A stretch of 64,000 bases of DNA from Sphagnum magellanicum (Eukaryota > Streptophyta > Sphagnopsida > Sphagnales > Sphagnaceae), in contig CM038908.1 of the NCBI GenBank assembly GCA_021904315.1, forward strand, positions 15,830,501-15,894,500, in the 5' to 3' direction. The position numbers were made by a program, and so were the translations under genes. Positions within the stretch are counted from its first letter, which is position 1; each line of letters begins with the position of its first letter. The notes under the pieces were generated by a model. It was not told the DNA's origin. It did not search any database and saw only the letters and a program-made list of their open reading frames with translations. Positions 35,027-47,015 of this stretch are shown here, one piece after another.

Positions 35027-35615
35027 ACTAATCTTCTGGAATCTCCCCCAAATCTGTTCCTCCGTCTCACTAATCCTCCCTACTAACTCCTTGAAATCTC
35101 TGTAATCCCTGCCTCCCGCCCACCAATCCTGTTTACTAATCATCTAGAATCTCCTCAAATCTACTCTCCGTCTCACTAGTCCTCCTCACTAACTCGGATG
35201 AAATCTCTGCAATCCCCATCTTCCGCTCACTAATCCTCTTTACTAATCCTCTGGAATCTGCCCCAAATCCACTCCTCCGTCTCACCAATCCTCTTTACTA
35301 ATCTCTTGTGGATCTCTGCAACCTTAGCTCTCCCCCCGCCCCCCCTTCACTAATCCTCTTTACCAACTCGCTAAACTCTGTGCAACCTACCACCCCTGCC
35401 TCTGACTAATCCTTTTCACTAACTCCTTGGAGTCTCGGCAATTACAACCCGTTCCCACTTACTAATCCTCTTCACCAACTCACTAAACTCTCTGCACCCT
35501 ACCACACCTGCCCCTCACTAATCCTTTTTACTAACTCCTTTGGAATCTGGACAATTACCTACCCACTCCTGCCCCTGACTAATCCTCCTCATTAAGTGCT
35601 TGGAATCTGTTGAAT
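35027..35615. repeat. 55-bp minisatellite upstream of the DUF493 gene
   Basis: CACTAATCCTCTTTACTAAC-type starts recur at about 35027, 35069, 35122, 35174, 35229, 35284, 35349, 35404, 35460, 35517 and 35577, with mean spacing about 55. Between them lie TCCTTGGAATCTCTGCAAT and a C-rich segment. Units differ by many substitutions and small gaps, so the array is old. The strand is pyrimidine-rich. Confidence 0.88.
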
Positions 35616-35779
35616 CTTCACCTAGCCTTCTTGCTAATCATGCAAGGGAACAAAAATCCAATAAAGGATTGAAGGCTAGAACCATCACAGGGGAGACAAA
35701 AAGGGAAGGCCAAAGAAAGGCCAAAAGACACACAGCCTTAGGAACCCAAAAAAAGGGAGAGAGAGATAGTCCCCATCAT

Positions 35780-36530
35780 GGTAGTTAAAGCTATCTCACC
35801 CACAGCCCTTCTAATGTCACATGCATGCAAATCATGAGATCTTATAGTAATGGGAGGCCTAGAACAAACATCACCCACCAATGTAATCCTCCTCTCTATA
35901 ATAGAGGCTAACGCACAACGAAGAGCAATATTAACACATTACTTAAAAAATTGAGTGCAAAAAAATAAAGATAAATGATCTCTCGATCGTCTATCGTGAA
36001 AAAGATGAACACATTCCCTGATGAAATGATACATATCACACCCAAGTGCCCCGTGCACTTCCATGGTCATCGAAATAAAGTGGTGCCCCCTCATGAAGGC
36101 TTCTACACTTGCAGATCTTAATAATGGCGATAAGTTCCGCAATTACATCTCTTGGTCAACTAATGACACTTGAACCCACTGTCTCTCACGTTGAATCAAT
36201 AACCACCACCTTGACAATGAAGAACTAATCATCTTGGGTCATGTAAAAATTGGTTTATAATGAAACTCCTAATGTGAGGGCATACCACCACTTTCTCCAT
36301 CAACATGTTCATTTTTTCGAACAAGAGCATACATGATGTTTCGGATGGCATCATGTATGGCTATCCATTGACCTCCAAACGGGCAACGAACTAAGTGTGT
36401 GCCACATGTGTCCAATTCGTGTCCACACTCACACGTGAAAAAACTAGATACTGAATGTTGAATCAAACCGAGATGAAAACGTAATGTTGAAATGAGAGTA
36501 AAGTGTGTGATGCAAAACTAATAGATAAAT
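35780..36530 (-). pseudogene. C-terminal tail of a non-LTR retrotransposon reverse-transcriptase protein
   Basis: Read on the minus strand, 36466-36270 gives FFTCECGHELDTCGTHLVRC and then GGQWIAIHDAIRNIMYALVR, the CxCG...H...C then H-D-x-I-R pattern found after the reverse transcriptase in some plant and algal LINE-type proteins. Further down, read through breaks, come VVVIDSTRE, HHFISMTMEVHGALGCDMYH with FIRECVHLFHDRRS, and ALRCALASIIERRITL, as in the endonuclease-like tail of such proteins. At least three stops or frame changes occur. The reverse transcriptase core itself is not visible upstream (36530-37000), so this is a truncated fragment. Confidence 0.55.
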
Positions 36531-37140
36531 GGCCTAGCAATCAACCATAACCTTGCCCCTTGGTTAAACAAGAACAAATGTGGGCTATAAATGTTGAAGA
36601 AATGGAATCATCCACCAAAATAGTAGACCTAAGGGATGTGTCATGGTGAATGTCCATCAAAGATGCCTATAAACCTAGGGCATTGATAACTGCTAGATTT
36701 TTAAAAAAAAGGTGCAACTCCCTAGTTGTAGGAAGAAAACCATATCATGTTACACATAAGAATGACTAAAGCAAGTGTGGGCCCCTTTCAACCTAAGAAA
36801 CATACTCCTCCAAAACAGGTCTATCAAAAATATGAAACCTATAACACAAATGCGAAACCACCAAAGCCTAACTCCATAAAAAAGCAGATGGGGCATAATC
36901 CTCCATAGAAAGAATGTTTGTATCACCAAAGGATATCAATAGTCGAACCTAATGCCTCGTTAAGGAGCCTTGAAAAGACTCCCATGATTTTGAACCCATA
37001 ATGCCCCCACATACCTACATAAATTTCCTTTCGAAACCCACCAAAAGAATAGGAAGGAAAAAAAAGGAAGTATTGTCCATGTGAAATAAAAAGATTAACG
37101 AACTACACATGAAAACAAAATGCATAAAACAACCTAGGCA

Positions 37141-38058
37141 TGTCACAACCTTAGCCTTGGGCTCACGACCAAAGCAAAAGCTTGCAAAGGTGCGAGCCAA
37201 GAGTGAAGCCCGGGAGTCACATTTCATGCTCCTGGGAGTGTAGGAGAGTGTGAGGGAATGAACCCCCACACTCCCAAGTGAACTCCCACTTTGGGAGTTG
37301 GAATCCCAATGGACTCTCAAATTTTTAAAAGGTGATTACAGGGGTCAAAATTCATTAGATTGAAAATTTCATTATATCATTACAAAGCTCTTGAAGCTTA
37401 GATGTTTAAAATGGGCTTGCATGACCTATTTGGGTATTTAAAAAATAAGTTATGGCCAAAAGAAGGGTTGGGAGTCAAACTGTCAATTTGACTCCCGACC
37501 ACTAAAAGTCAGGAATCGCCCCAATTTACTTGTGTTCAAGTGACGTGCCACATATCGTTAGAAATCTTTTGACAAGGGTTACAACTTTGGTTCAGACCTC
37601 ACGTCAATCGAAGGTCTACACACGAAATTATAGGCCTCCAAAATTGCAATAGTCCCAATTTTGAGAATTTTGGTACTCCGAACTTGGGAATCCCGGGACA
37701 AAATGACATTTGGGTGTAGGCCCTGTGACCAAGCATAAAGAATACTACAAGGGGAAGGTGGTGGCTTCCCCCATGTTTGGGCCGTGGTGAGTTTTATGAG
37801 TGCGTGTTTGCCCATGGCTTGTTCGTGCACCAAAAGTGCTCCAACTATGCACTAACCAACTTATTGTTTAGTTTGTGCAAGTCCATGTGAATAATTTACC
37901 CACTTGTCACTCATCTTAGTCCCCATCCCGGAGCTCCAGCACACCCCTCTACCCCTGAAGTGCTACGAGCCAAAAAGCGTGCCCCAATTCCTTATCCTTC
38001 CATTGTTTTCACCTTTGGACTCACAATTGAATCTATCAAAGAGTTTGGGGTGCGTTAG
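37141..38058 (+). mobile_element. Diverged solo LTR, same family as 57485-58432
   Basis: It begins TGTCACAACCTTAGCCTTGG and ends near GGGGTGCGTTAGGG. Reading along it, nearly every conserved block of the reverse complement of 57485-58432 appears in order. Examples are CCCGGGAGTCA, CTCCCAAGTGAACTCCCA, TTATGGCCAAAAGAAG, GACTCCCGACCACTAAAAGT, TCAGGAATCG, GGGGAAGGTGGTGGCTTCCC and GGGCCGTGGTGAG. No polyprotein sequence or primer-binding site follows it, so it is a solo LTR or LTR fragment. Many C-to-T and G-to-A changes suggest age and methylation decay. Confidence 0.82.
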
Positions 38059-38930
38059 GGCATCTCCCAAAAAAGGAAAATCATCGATATGTGCCATGTC
38101 TTGAGATAAAGCCTAATCCAAAAAATGTGTGGCAAAGTTTTGAAAACCCACTAACACACCTAAAATGCATAAACCTTTTGCAACCAAAGTGTAGCCATGA
38201 AGAATTTATATGCTTGGAAAAATCCACGATGGATTCCAAAGCTTGCACTTTCACACCTTGACCCTAAGCCCAACTAGGGTTAATTGGGTTGAAAGGTGGT
38301 CAAAGGTGTGGGTAATCTCATTCATAAGCCCCACTCATGCAACCAATCCCAACCCTAAAGTTAATCATCTTAATTAAGTTGAAAATTGGGTCCTAGTATG
38401 AATGATGTTTCAAAGGGAACAATGCTGCAAAAACCTATAAAGGCTCCCATGGTTTGTTTTAATTGAATATAAAGTTTGGCAAAAAAATACAAAATATTAA
38501 TTGAATTTACACATGAATAACAAGAGTTTAGGTTTTTTTTCCTTTTCTGGAAAAATGACAAAATTTGTCAAGGAATGTGTAAAAAAAAGGGCCAAACATC
38601 TCAAGCATCCCCCCTTTTCTTTCTCTCCCATTCATGCCCTTATTTTTTTCTCTCTACATTTTCTAGTTGCCATCACTTCTTGAAATTGAAATTGCCATTT
38701 TTTTTTAAATTGCAACTTTTTTCCTACATTTTTATTATAATAAAAGGGTTTTACATCTCTATGCAATGCATCCATTTATAAAACTCCAAACTTACATCAT
38801 GATCAAAATGTCACTAATTGATGGAAAGTAATCAATTTTCATAAATCTCTAAAATGCACCATCCATGACTATTGACTTGCACCAATTAAATAAAAAGCAC
38901 AACAATCTTCAAACAAACAACATCAACAAC
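38059..38930. other. AT-rich spacer without a gene
   Basis: Nothing recognisable is seen apart from T-rich tracts (for example 38530-38545 and 38695-38720). Confidence 0.4.
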
Positions 38931-38937
38931 AAACACA

Positions 38938-40118
38938 ATGGTTCCATCAACAAGCTTTGTGGCTCAAATGATGAATTTTGCTAGTGGTGCTTCAAGTAAC
39001 CAATTCCATTCCTTATATCCATTTAAACTTTCTTTACAAGAATTACACAAATCCATTGTGATGAAACAATATAATGCAAACTTGAAACAATTCAAGAAAA
39101 TGAAATACAACTTTGAAGTTCATATTGGAGATGTCATCAATCTCATTGATGATAATGCCCAATCATTAGGTTCATCTTGAAAGAATAAAAGAAAAAGAAA
39201 AGTTGCATATTCATTTAAAATTTTGGAACTCAAAACAAAGGAACCCAAACAAACCAACCAAGAAAACTTTAAGATCATGGCACTCATCAATGCAAAAAAG
39301 GTTGAACATGAAGCCAACTTGGATGTTGTTGATTTGTAAAACATGGAAATGCCAATAACAAAATGGAAGCAAATTGTAATTATCACGACCAATGGTCATT
39401 ATAAGCATCTACACAATATACCAACTTGCAAAGACAAGAAATACAAAAAGATACATGACTACATGAGTGGTAAAGGCATAATGAAGAATCCTTGAACATG
39501 TTTACAATAGAAAAGACAATGCAAAGCTTGCCCAAACATTTCCACAAAATGTACTTTGAGTTCATTAGCCGATTCATGAACATTAGACCCTATTTTAATC
39601 CACCACATTCACAAGATTTCATGAAATTGAAGGATGATGTGCATCACACACCATCTTACAATGAATCTTCACCATGTGATGATATTGAGTTCCTTGAAAA
39701 CGTGAACAATGAAAAGCCACTTGAAAAATATGCATTAAATCCATTTGATGGGTATGATCCAATTTTACACTATGCAAAAGCATTTGAGAAAGGGCATAAT
39801 TGGGTAATGCATCCCAATTTCTCTTCCCCCAATTGTTGGATTCAAAATCTTAATGACAATTGTAGTTTAATAAAGCCCAACATTTCAACCTTTGTTTCCA
39901 AATTCAAATGTAAAAGGAGGACAACGAATTGCTTCAAATCCAATATCAAGATGAGTTACACCACCAAATCTAAGAAAAGTTGGCAACATTCTCTTACCAC
40001 AATGCACAACAAAAAATCCAAAACTAATTATAAACAATGCTTCTGGTTAATCTCAATGCCAATTGGGGAACATAAACATAAAAAGAAAATCAAAATCTAT
40101 TCACAAAAGCTTGATTGA
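38938..40118 (+). pseudogene. Decayed ORF of about 390 codons, family unknown
   Basis: An ATG at 38938 follows a CAA/ACA-rich leader (AACATCAACAACAAACACA), as in many plant mRNAs. The frame runs 80 codons to a TGA (39178). It then continues in the same frame with sensible Lys/Glu-rich coding to TAA near 39337 and again to TGA near 39493, so three stops interrupt about 185 codons. A frame change leads into an open stretch of about 206 codons from ATG 39498 to 40118 that is Lys/Asn/Pro-rich with a basic C-terminus. I recognise no domain. The persistence of frame suggests one former coding unit, either a plant gene or a mobile-element ORF. The alternative is that the 39498-40118 frame alone is a small expressed gene. 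Confidence 0.4.
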
Positions 40119-42812
40119 GACAATTAAGAAAGGAAATGTGGCTTTGATTAAATCAATCAATCAAATTATGTATATTGAAACACAAGTTCAAACATAAAAA
40201 AATATGTTATACATCAACTAAAGTATCAACAAGGCTCTATGCAACTCTAGGGTTCATAGAAATAATGGGCCTTGCATTTAAAAAATATTTATGGAACAAT
40301 GCATAACTAACACATGCACCTATTACATATGAAGATTTGGAATCATGAATTGTAACAAAAAGGTTTTGCATTTGCAAAAATAAGTTGAAAAATTGTGAAT
40401 GAGACAAACATTACTAGAAAACATGTGGTTAAACCACTATGCACACCACTCATTTTGCAATGGTACCACTATAGTGAATTTCTAATAGGCTTAGTGGTTT
40501 AGGGTAGTGGTTGGTCCCTAGTGGGATAAGGAAACCATTGAATAATTGAATAGGCAATTGGTGGTTTGGTTCAATTTTTTTTGTGTAGTTTATTTAGGGT
40601 GCCCGAGCAACATCTATATAATTAATGGTTCTATGGGTGGTTTTGAGTGGTGGTCATTAAGGTGACTAGTTAAACCCTAATTGATTGGTTAAGCATAGTT
40701 TTGATTGGTTAAATGTCATGTGGCATTTAAACATTGGCCATTTAGGCTTGGCCACATGGCATTTAAACATTGGGCACCTAGGTTAAGCGACATGGCATAT
40801 AAACATTAGTCATTTAGGTTATGCCACGTGGTTAAAACCTAAATGACCCAGGTTAAACTTATACTAGGCCTAAAATTAAATACCTAGATCTATGAACCTA
40901 AAGTTTAAGCCTAGGCACCTAAGTCTAGGTCTAGGAACCTAAAACTTAAAATCTAATCAACTATGCTTAAGATTTAGGCACCTAAAATAAGCTTAGGCAA
41001 CCTAAGCCAACCCTAGGAGCATACATGATATGTCCTTTCTTAAGTTGCACCTAAAGCCAAGCCACTAGACTAGGCCTAAATACAAGCCACCTCTAGGTAG
41101 GTAAGAATAGGTAGGTACTTAAGTAGGCCTAAATAGGTAGGTAAGTAGGATCCTTTTTTTTTTTTGATGACAAGCCTTTTTTATTAACTCATCACAAGTA
41201 ATATTTACACTTTGAGTATATTTAATGCATGTATTATGTGTACACTAATACTTTTTCATCTACTTATATAATTTACAAAGTTCAACTTGTTGACAAAGGA
41301 TCTGGGATAAATTTAAAACATTATTTCACATCATCATTTGTCCCATATCAAAAATACCCAACTTTGACCATTATTATTTTTTTCATATTTTTTCCAAATG
41401 AAAATAAATAAATTTCATTTTAAAAGAATTTTTCAAAATCTACACATCTATAAAAAATTTAATTCCAAAAATGTTAAATGAAATTTTAATGCACCATTAA
41501 CACCTTGTTTTACGCCACTCCCCTTACCCCCTTAAAGATTATCAAAAAGGGGAGTCTCAAATTGTTGACCAATGTCCACCACCTCTACCCTCTGATTCTT
41601 GTTTATTTATTCTATAAATTTTCTTACCCCTTCTCTTATCTTGCAACCATTAGGGCATGGCTTGACTATGTTCCAATCCTAGTAGAATCCTCCTTTTTAG
41701 CAATTTATTCCTTGTTTCTCTTTGGTTTATCTTATAATTCTTCTTTTATCCATTGCAAACAACAATCCTACTTTTTTTTTCTTCTTCATTGCTCCTCTTT
41801 ACCCTCCCTTGACCAATTGCAACCTTAAACCAAAACTATTTGTGCAAGCTTCATTTCACAAGGATTACAAGAAATCATTACACACCAAAAACATCTCACA
41901 TTTTCAAGGAAAGGTTTCAACATATTTCTCCCAAACTTGAATCCTTCCACTCCCTTCTCTAACTAACTTTTAACCTACTCCCTAAATTCCTATCACTTCA
42001 CTACAATCCTATCTCCTAATATCTACAACTCTACAACCTTTAGCCATAACCTTGAAAACAACCCTCTCAACTTCAACCTCTACAGGACAGCCTTGCTTCC
42101 CTCTAAATTCTTGTTTTTTTGCTTCCACAAGAAGGCATACCATTACTTGCTTGTTCCTAGGCCCAACAACCAACAAACCAAGCTCCTTCCTCTTTTCTAC
42201 TCCTAGTTCCTAACTTCAGCAATGCAATCTAGGTACCTTCTCTTGGTCTCCACCATCCATCCCTTGGTCAGCATGATCATGAGTCTTCCCTCGGCCCCCC
42301 TCCCACTTGCGTTGCCACAACCACCATCACTTGAGGATCTTGCTTCCATGAACAACAAAACAAATGTTGACTTGAGCACCCCTTGAAAAGATGGCTACTT
42401 CATGATGTTGTTACCTCCCACCTTCACCTACCTTGCCTTCTTATGATATGCCAAAATCCTTTGTTTCTCTTTACAAACATCAACATCACTCCCTCCTTCT
42501 CACAACCCTTCATACCCCATTCATCACTTAAAAAGAAGAAAAAGAAGTCGACAACGAATTCCTTGTTTCTCAGCTCCTTGGAGATGCTACTAATATTATC
42601 CTACCCTAACCCTAATTGCTAAAAGCTTCTAGGAAGCATCCTTCACCTTGTTCATACCCCCTTATCCAACAAGGTTAGCCAATTTCGGACAAGGATAAAA
42701 AATCTTGACCTTGTCCTAATTTGGCCAACCTACTTTTCATTAGGTCACCCCCGCCCCCCCCAAGCCCTATTGGGATGAAGACATATGTCTTAACCTAATC
42801 CCTTTGACTTGA
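40119..42812. other. About 2.7 kb gene-free; TAGG words and pyrimidine-rich tract
   Basis: From 40640 to 41150 the words CCTAGG, CCTAAAC, GTGGCATTTAAACATT and GTAGGTAGGT recur, including three spaced copies of a CATGGCATTTAAACATTGG-like phrase (about 40720-40815). From 41500 to 42640 the plus strand is pyrimidine-rich with CTTCC and CTACC words. No supported coding sequence is seen. Confidence 0.45.
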
Positions 42813-43697
42813 GGTTAACCCAGACCTCATAGTTTGTGGCAAATGCCAACTTTGCCAAAATTAATTTAATTTTGGCAACTTTCTTTGGGTAATTTTGGCA
42901 AAATTGGCAGTGTGTGTATTTTAACGTGAGAAAGTGAATTTCAAGGGTTGCCGCCATCGTTTGCAGCGTTTTGACGTTTGAAAAGGGCGTTTAAGTCCTA
43001 GGGTGAGGTTGAATCCGGCGTGACATTTTGGGAATGGCCTTCATCATGAGCATCATAAACCATGAGGGAAATACTGTTATGGACCTAAGCTTACATAGGT
43101 CACTAGGCATAGGAGAGCAAGGATGTGTACACCTAAAGGTCCTTCCCTCTCTTAAGGAGTAGGCCTATTCTCAAGGCCTATGCTTACATAGGTCACTAGG
43201 CATAGGAGAGCAAGGATGTGTATACCTAAAGATCCTTCCCTTTCATAAGGAGTAGGCCTATTCTCAAGGCCTATGCTTACATAGGTCACTAGGCATAGGA
43301 GAGCAAGGATGTGTACACCTAAAGATTCCTCCCTTTCTTAAGGAGTAGGCCTATTCTCAAAGCCTAAGCTTACATAGGTCACTAGGCTAGGAGAGCAAGG
43401 TTTTGTACACCTAAAAATCCCTCCCTCTCTTAAGGAGTAGGCCTATTTTCAAGGCCTATGCTTACATAGGTCACTAGGCATAGGAGAGTGAGGATTCCTA
43501 CACCTAAAAAGATCCCTCCCTCTCTTAAGGAGTACTCAGTAGGCCAACTATCCGAAGATTATTTGCCTATTATTACTACTACTACTACAACTACTACTAC
43601 TTATACCCACTTAATTTTGGCAACTTTGAGTTTTTATTTTTGGCCAATGCCAAAAAAAATTTGTAGAATGCCAAATTTTATGAGGCCTGGGTTAACC
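42813..43697. mobile_element. Non-autonomous inverted-repeat element carrying a 93-bp tandem array
   Basis: The left end GGTTAACCCAGACCTCATA (42813) is the reverse complement of the right end TATGAGGCCTGGGTTAACC (to 43697) with one mismatch. Similarity continues inward through TTTGTGGCAAATGCCAACTTTGCC and GGCAACTTT words on both sides. The interior holds a 93-bp tandem array and no transposase. I could not see an unambiguous target-site duplication, so superfamily is open. Both ends being alike inward for about 90 bases would fit a foldback or MITE-type element. Confidence 0.65.
43078..43545. repeat. 93-bp tandem repeat, five copies
   Basis: GCTTACATAGGTCACTAGGC starts lie at 43089, 43182, 43275, 43368 and 43460. 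Each is followed by ATAGGAGAGCAAGGATGTG, TACACCTAAA-GATCC and CTCTTAAGGAGTAGGCCTAT. Copies are highly similar, so amplification looks recent compared with the decayed elements nearby. A (ACT)n stretch follows at about 43565-43600. Confidence 0.95.
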
Positions 43698-44457
43698 CCA
43701 AAACTTCCTTAGCCATCCTACCCTTCCTAATAAAAAATGGGTTAAATTAATTTGAGCCCAACAAAAATATCAAGTAATTTGATCGAAAATGCATTTGAAT
43801 CTTCACTGTTTGATACATTTAAACAACAATGATATCTTGAAGATTTTTTTTTCATTTGTTTCATACAACAATTTGTAAATAAACATATTTAAAATCAACA
43901 TGGTTTTTTTGTTAAAAATTCCACCAAATTTGTTTTTAGCCACTATCTAGAAATTCACATTAAATAATTAATGACTCTAAAGCAAAAGTTCTAGAAATTA
44001 TAAGATATTAGTTATTTATTTGTGCACTAATTATGTGTTTGATCATCTAAAAACTTGTAATATGCTTATTAGCTACACATGTCTACCTTCTAGTTTTTTT
44101 CCTTTTTAATTCATTATTTTTTAATGTTTCAAATTGTATATTATTAAATAATTATATGGTGTTCATGAAGAAGATTTTTAATCACATGGTCTTATCCATG
44201 AAATTTTTTAATCATGTAATCATATCCATGGTTATAAAAATAATACAACTAGGCACAAAAACATGGTTATATCACTATACAACTAGAAAATGGTCACTAG
44301 TCATATTTGTCCTAGTCATAAATGTCAAGTTTTGGCATAGTGAGATATGTAGGGTATAGGCAAGGTTGGGTAAAATACTTAAGTAATATAACTTATATGT
44401 AAGGTTAGGTATGTATAAAGTTGGTATGTAAAGGCTATGTACATACAATTTAAATAC
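43698..44457. other. AT-rich spacer without a gene
   Basis: No coding sequence is supported. CCTAC/GTAGG-type words increase towards the CACTA element at its right edge. Confidence 0.4.
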
Positions 44458-44460
44458 ATA

Positions 44461-46315
44461 CACTACTACAAATCATGACCTTTTAGGAGGTCCAACTTGA
44501 CCAAAATGTTTATTTTGACAATAAGTGATGTCCATCTTGATTAATGGGGCATGAAAGACATGTGTTACTTTTTACTATTACATTTGACTAAAATGACATT
44601 TTTGATTATGTATCAATTGGTCATCTAGTCAAAAGGGACAAACAAAATAAAAAGGTTAGTCAAAACAACCATGTCTTAGTCAAATGGAACGTACTAATTT
44701 GACATTAGTTAAATAGGTCTAGGTGAAGGCTACCTACATACTTAACATACATAATCAACTAACATATTATTACGAGCCTACTAGTTTATTAATTAAACCT
44801 AGGTTGGTTACCTAACATAATTTGTAATCTATTGATAAAATTTAGGTATTTACTACTTACTTAACTTAATAATTTAAGCTAAGTAGCCAAGCTAAGCCTA
44901 ACAAGGTACGTAATTGCCTAAAGGCCTAGTTCTAGGCTAGTTAAATAAATCAAATATACCTACCCTATCAACCAACCTATTTCCTACCTCCTACCTACTT
45001 ACCTACCCATTTACCCTATTATACTTACTTAAAACATATACCTATTTACCTTGCTTACATACCTACCTTAATAATTAACCAACCTACCTACCTAACTATT
45101 AGCTAGCTACCTACCTATAGTTACTTAGTCACCTTAACAACCTTTTTACCTCCCTACCCACTTACCTACATACCTACCCACATATACCTATTTACTTACC
45201 CTACCTACTTACCTACCCATTCACCTTACCCTACTTACTTAAAAAGATACCTATTTACCTTACACACCTACTTTAAGAACTAGCCAACCAACCTACCTAC
45301 CTACTTAGTTACCTTAACAACCTATTTACATACCTACCTACATACCCTAACAACCTATCTACATACTTACCCAACTATACCTATTTACTACCCTACTTAC
45401 TTACCTACCCACTCACCATATCTCACTTAACTAAATCAAACCTATTTACCCTACTTACATACCTACCTTAAACAACTAGCTAGCCAATCTACCTACCTAT
45501 ACCTACCTACTTAGTCACCGTAACAATCTCCCTACATCCCTACCTCCCTACATAACCTAACAACCTACTAATTTACTAAGCAATTAAAATTATATTTATA
45601 TTTACTAAATACTAAGTACTAATTATTACTTATGTAACTAGGTAGGTCTATTAATTAAGTAGCATATATTACCTAGCTACTATCTAGCTCCTAAATACTA
45701 CATATTAATTGTACTATCTAATATTTATCAATTCCTAATCGATAATACTTACTAAGTTTACATGTATACAAAACTATAAATCTTGAAGGAAAAATATAAG
45801 TTGAATTTTTTAACACAATTCAATTTCAAGAATTTTTTTTCACAAATCATTTAAAATATTATACATTACCATGCACATCAATGAATAGAACTTTGAAAGA
45901 TTTTGAAAAAAAATGTTCAACTCCCATTCCTTGCATGCCTAAAGGAACATGTGAAGATGGTGTACAACCCTAGGCTATGGAATGTATGACTACTACCCAT
46001 CACAACCTAGGTGGGTAGCGATCATCTACCTATGAAGCTATTTTATAACCCACCTACCTACATTTAATTAAAAAAAATTAGGTACACATTGTAAAAATTA
46101 AAAAATTGGCCCAAAAAAATTATTGCCCAAATTTTATGTTGTTTGATTTGGCTAGCCAAATAGCCCACCATTCAACTAGTCAAAGGATCACTAATCAAAT
46201 TGGTCATGTCAAAAACAATTTGACCAAAATGATTGAATGATTTTTTAATTAGTTTTTGACAGGGGTACTTTTTGGTTAGAATTTCTAGTAAAAAAAGTCA
46301 TGATTTGTAGCAGTG
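44461..46315. mobile_element. Non-autonomous CACTA (En/Spm-type) transposon with ATA target duplication
   Basis: The left end is CACTACTACAAATCATGACC, and the right end is the reverse complement of CACTGCTACAAATCATGACT. The terminal inverted repeats match over about 20 bases with few mismatches and start with the diagnostic CACTA/CACTG. Bases 44458-44460 and 46316-46318 are both ATA, the 3-bp duplication expected for CACTA elements. Subterminal regions at both ends share TTGACCAAAAT and TCAAA...GGTCA words. There is no transposase frame. The 1.86-kb interior is largely a CTACC-rich repeat, so it would depend on a partner element for movement. Confidence 0.85.
44990..45560. repeat. CTACC-rich repeat with a higher-order unit of about 200 bp
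   Basis: A phrase running CTACTTACCTACCCAYT...CCTATTTACC...CTTACATACCTACCTTAA...AGCCAACCTACCTACC...TTAGTCACCTTAACAACC occurs three times. It starts at about 44995, 45205 and 45395. The array lies inside the CACTA element. Confidence 0.8.
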
Positions 46316-46742
46316 ATATAGTTTAAGTATGTATAGACCATGTATGTATAAGCTAGGCTATACCTAGGTTAGTTATGTGTAATTAAGTAGGCCTAGCATG
46401 CTTTAATGAAAGTATAGATCATTAAATATACCTAGGTAGGTACATAAGAAATCATATATAGGTACTTAGTTTTAGTACATAGGTTATGATATATTTAGCC
46501 TATGTATAAATTATAATATCCCTAACCTAACTATAGGCTACAATTTACATATTTTGAGTACATATGTAAAATATTTTGTGCAATAAACAACAAGCACTAA
46601 AAACATTAAGCACAATTGTAACATGCAATCACATCTTTTTAAAAAAATCTTTCAAGATTTGCTTCATGATTCCAAATGCATTTCCAACAATTAACCTCCC
46701 CCTTTTGTGTTTACAATTATACAAAAATTTCAAAATTGAATG

Positions 46743-47015
46743 TTAATGCCTTTCTTTTATATGTGGGGTCAAAAGCCAAGAAAATAATGGGTAACCCTTG
46801 TCGCCAAGCAAATATGGAAACATTCCATCTTGTGATCCCACAACCATATTAAAGAATCCCCCATGTTGTGGTCTTTAATATAACCTAGATTTTCTAAACA
46901 CATGGGAATCATTCACATTCCAAGGCAATCTCACATATACATCCAAGAAGTTTTTCTAGTTATCAACCAAAAGTTGAGCCACAATGTTGTAGCCCTCAAT
47001 CGATCTAATGATAGT
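46743..47015 (-). pseudogene. PIF/Harbinger transposase fragment
   Basis: Minus-strand reading gives EGYNIVAQLLVDN, FLDVYVRLPWNVNDSHVFRK, RLY and, after a stop, GMFPYLLGDKGYPLFSWLLT ending near a TAA at 46743. This is the C-terminal half of the DDE_Tnp_4 nuclease domain: D of the FLDV(x)G-type motif, the N/D-DSxVF segment, and LLGDxGYPLxxWLLTP carrying the third acidic region. At least two in-frame stops interrupt it, and the N-terminal domain is not seen nearby. It is a dead relic and its element boundaries are not visible. Confidence 0.72.

Noticed and set aside
40410..41190. Possible second CACTA-like element starting ATTACTAGAAAACATGTGG
   Set aside because: No matching inverted end with a 3-bp duplication could be found downstream.
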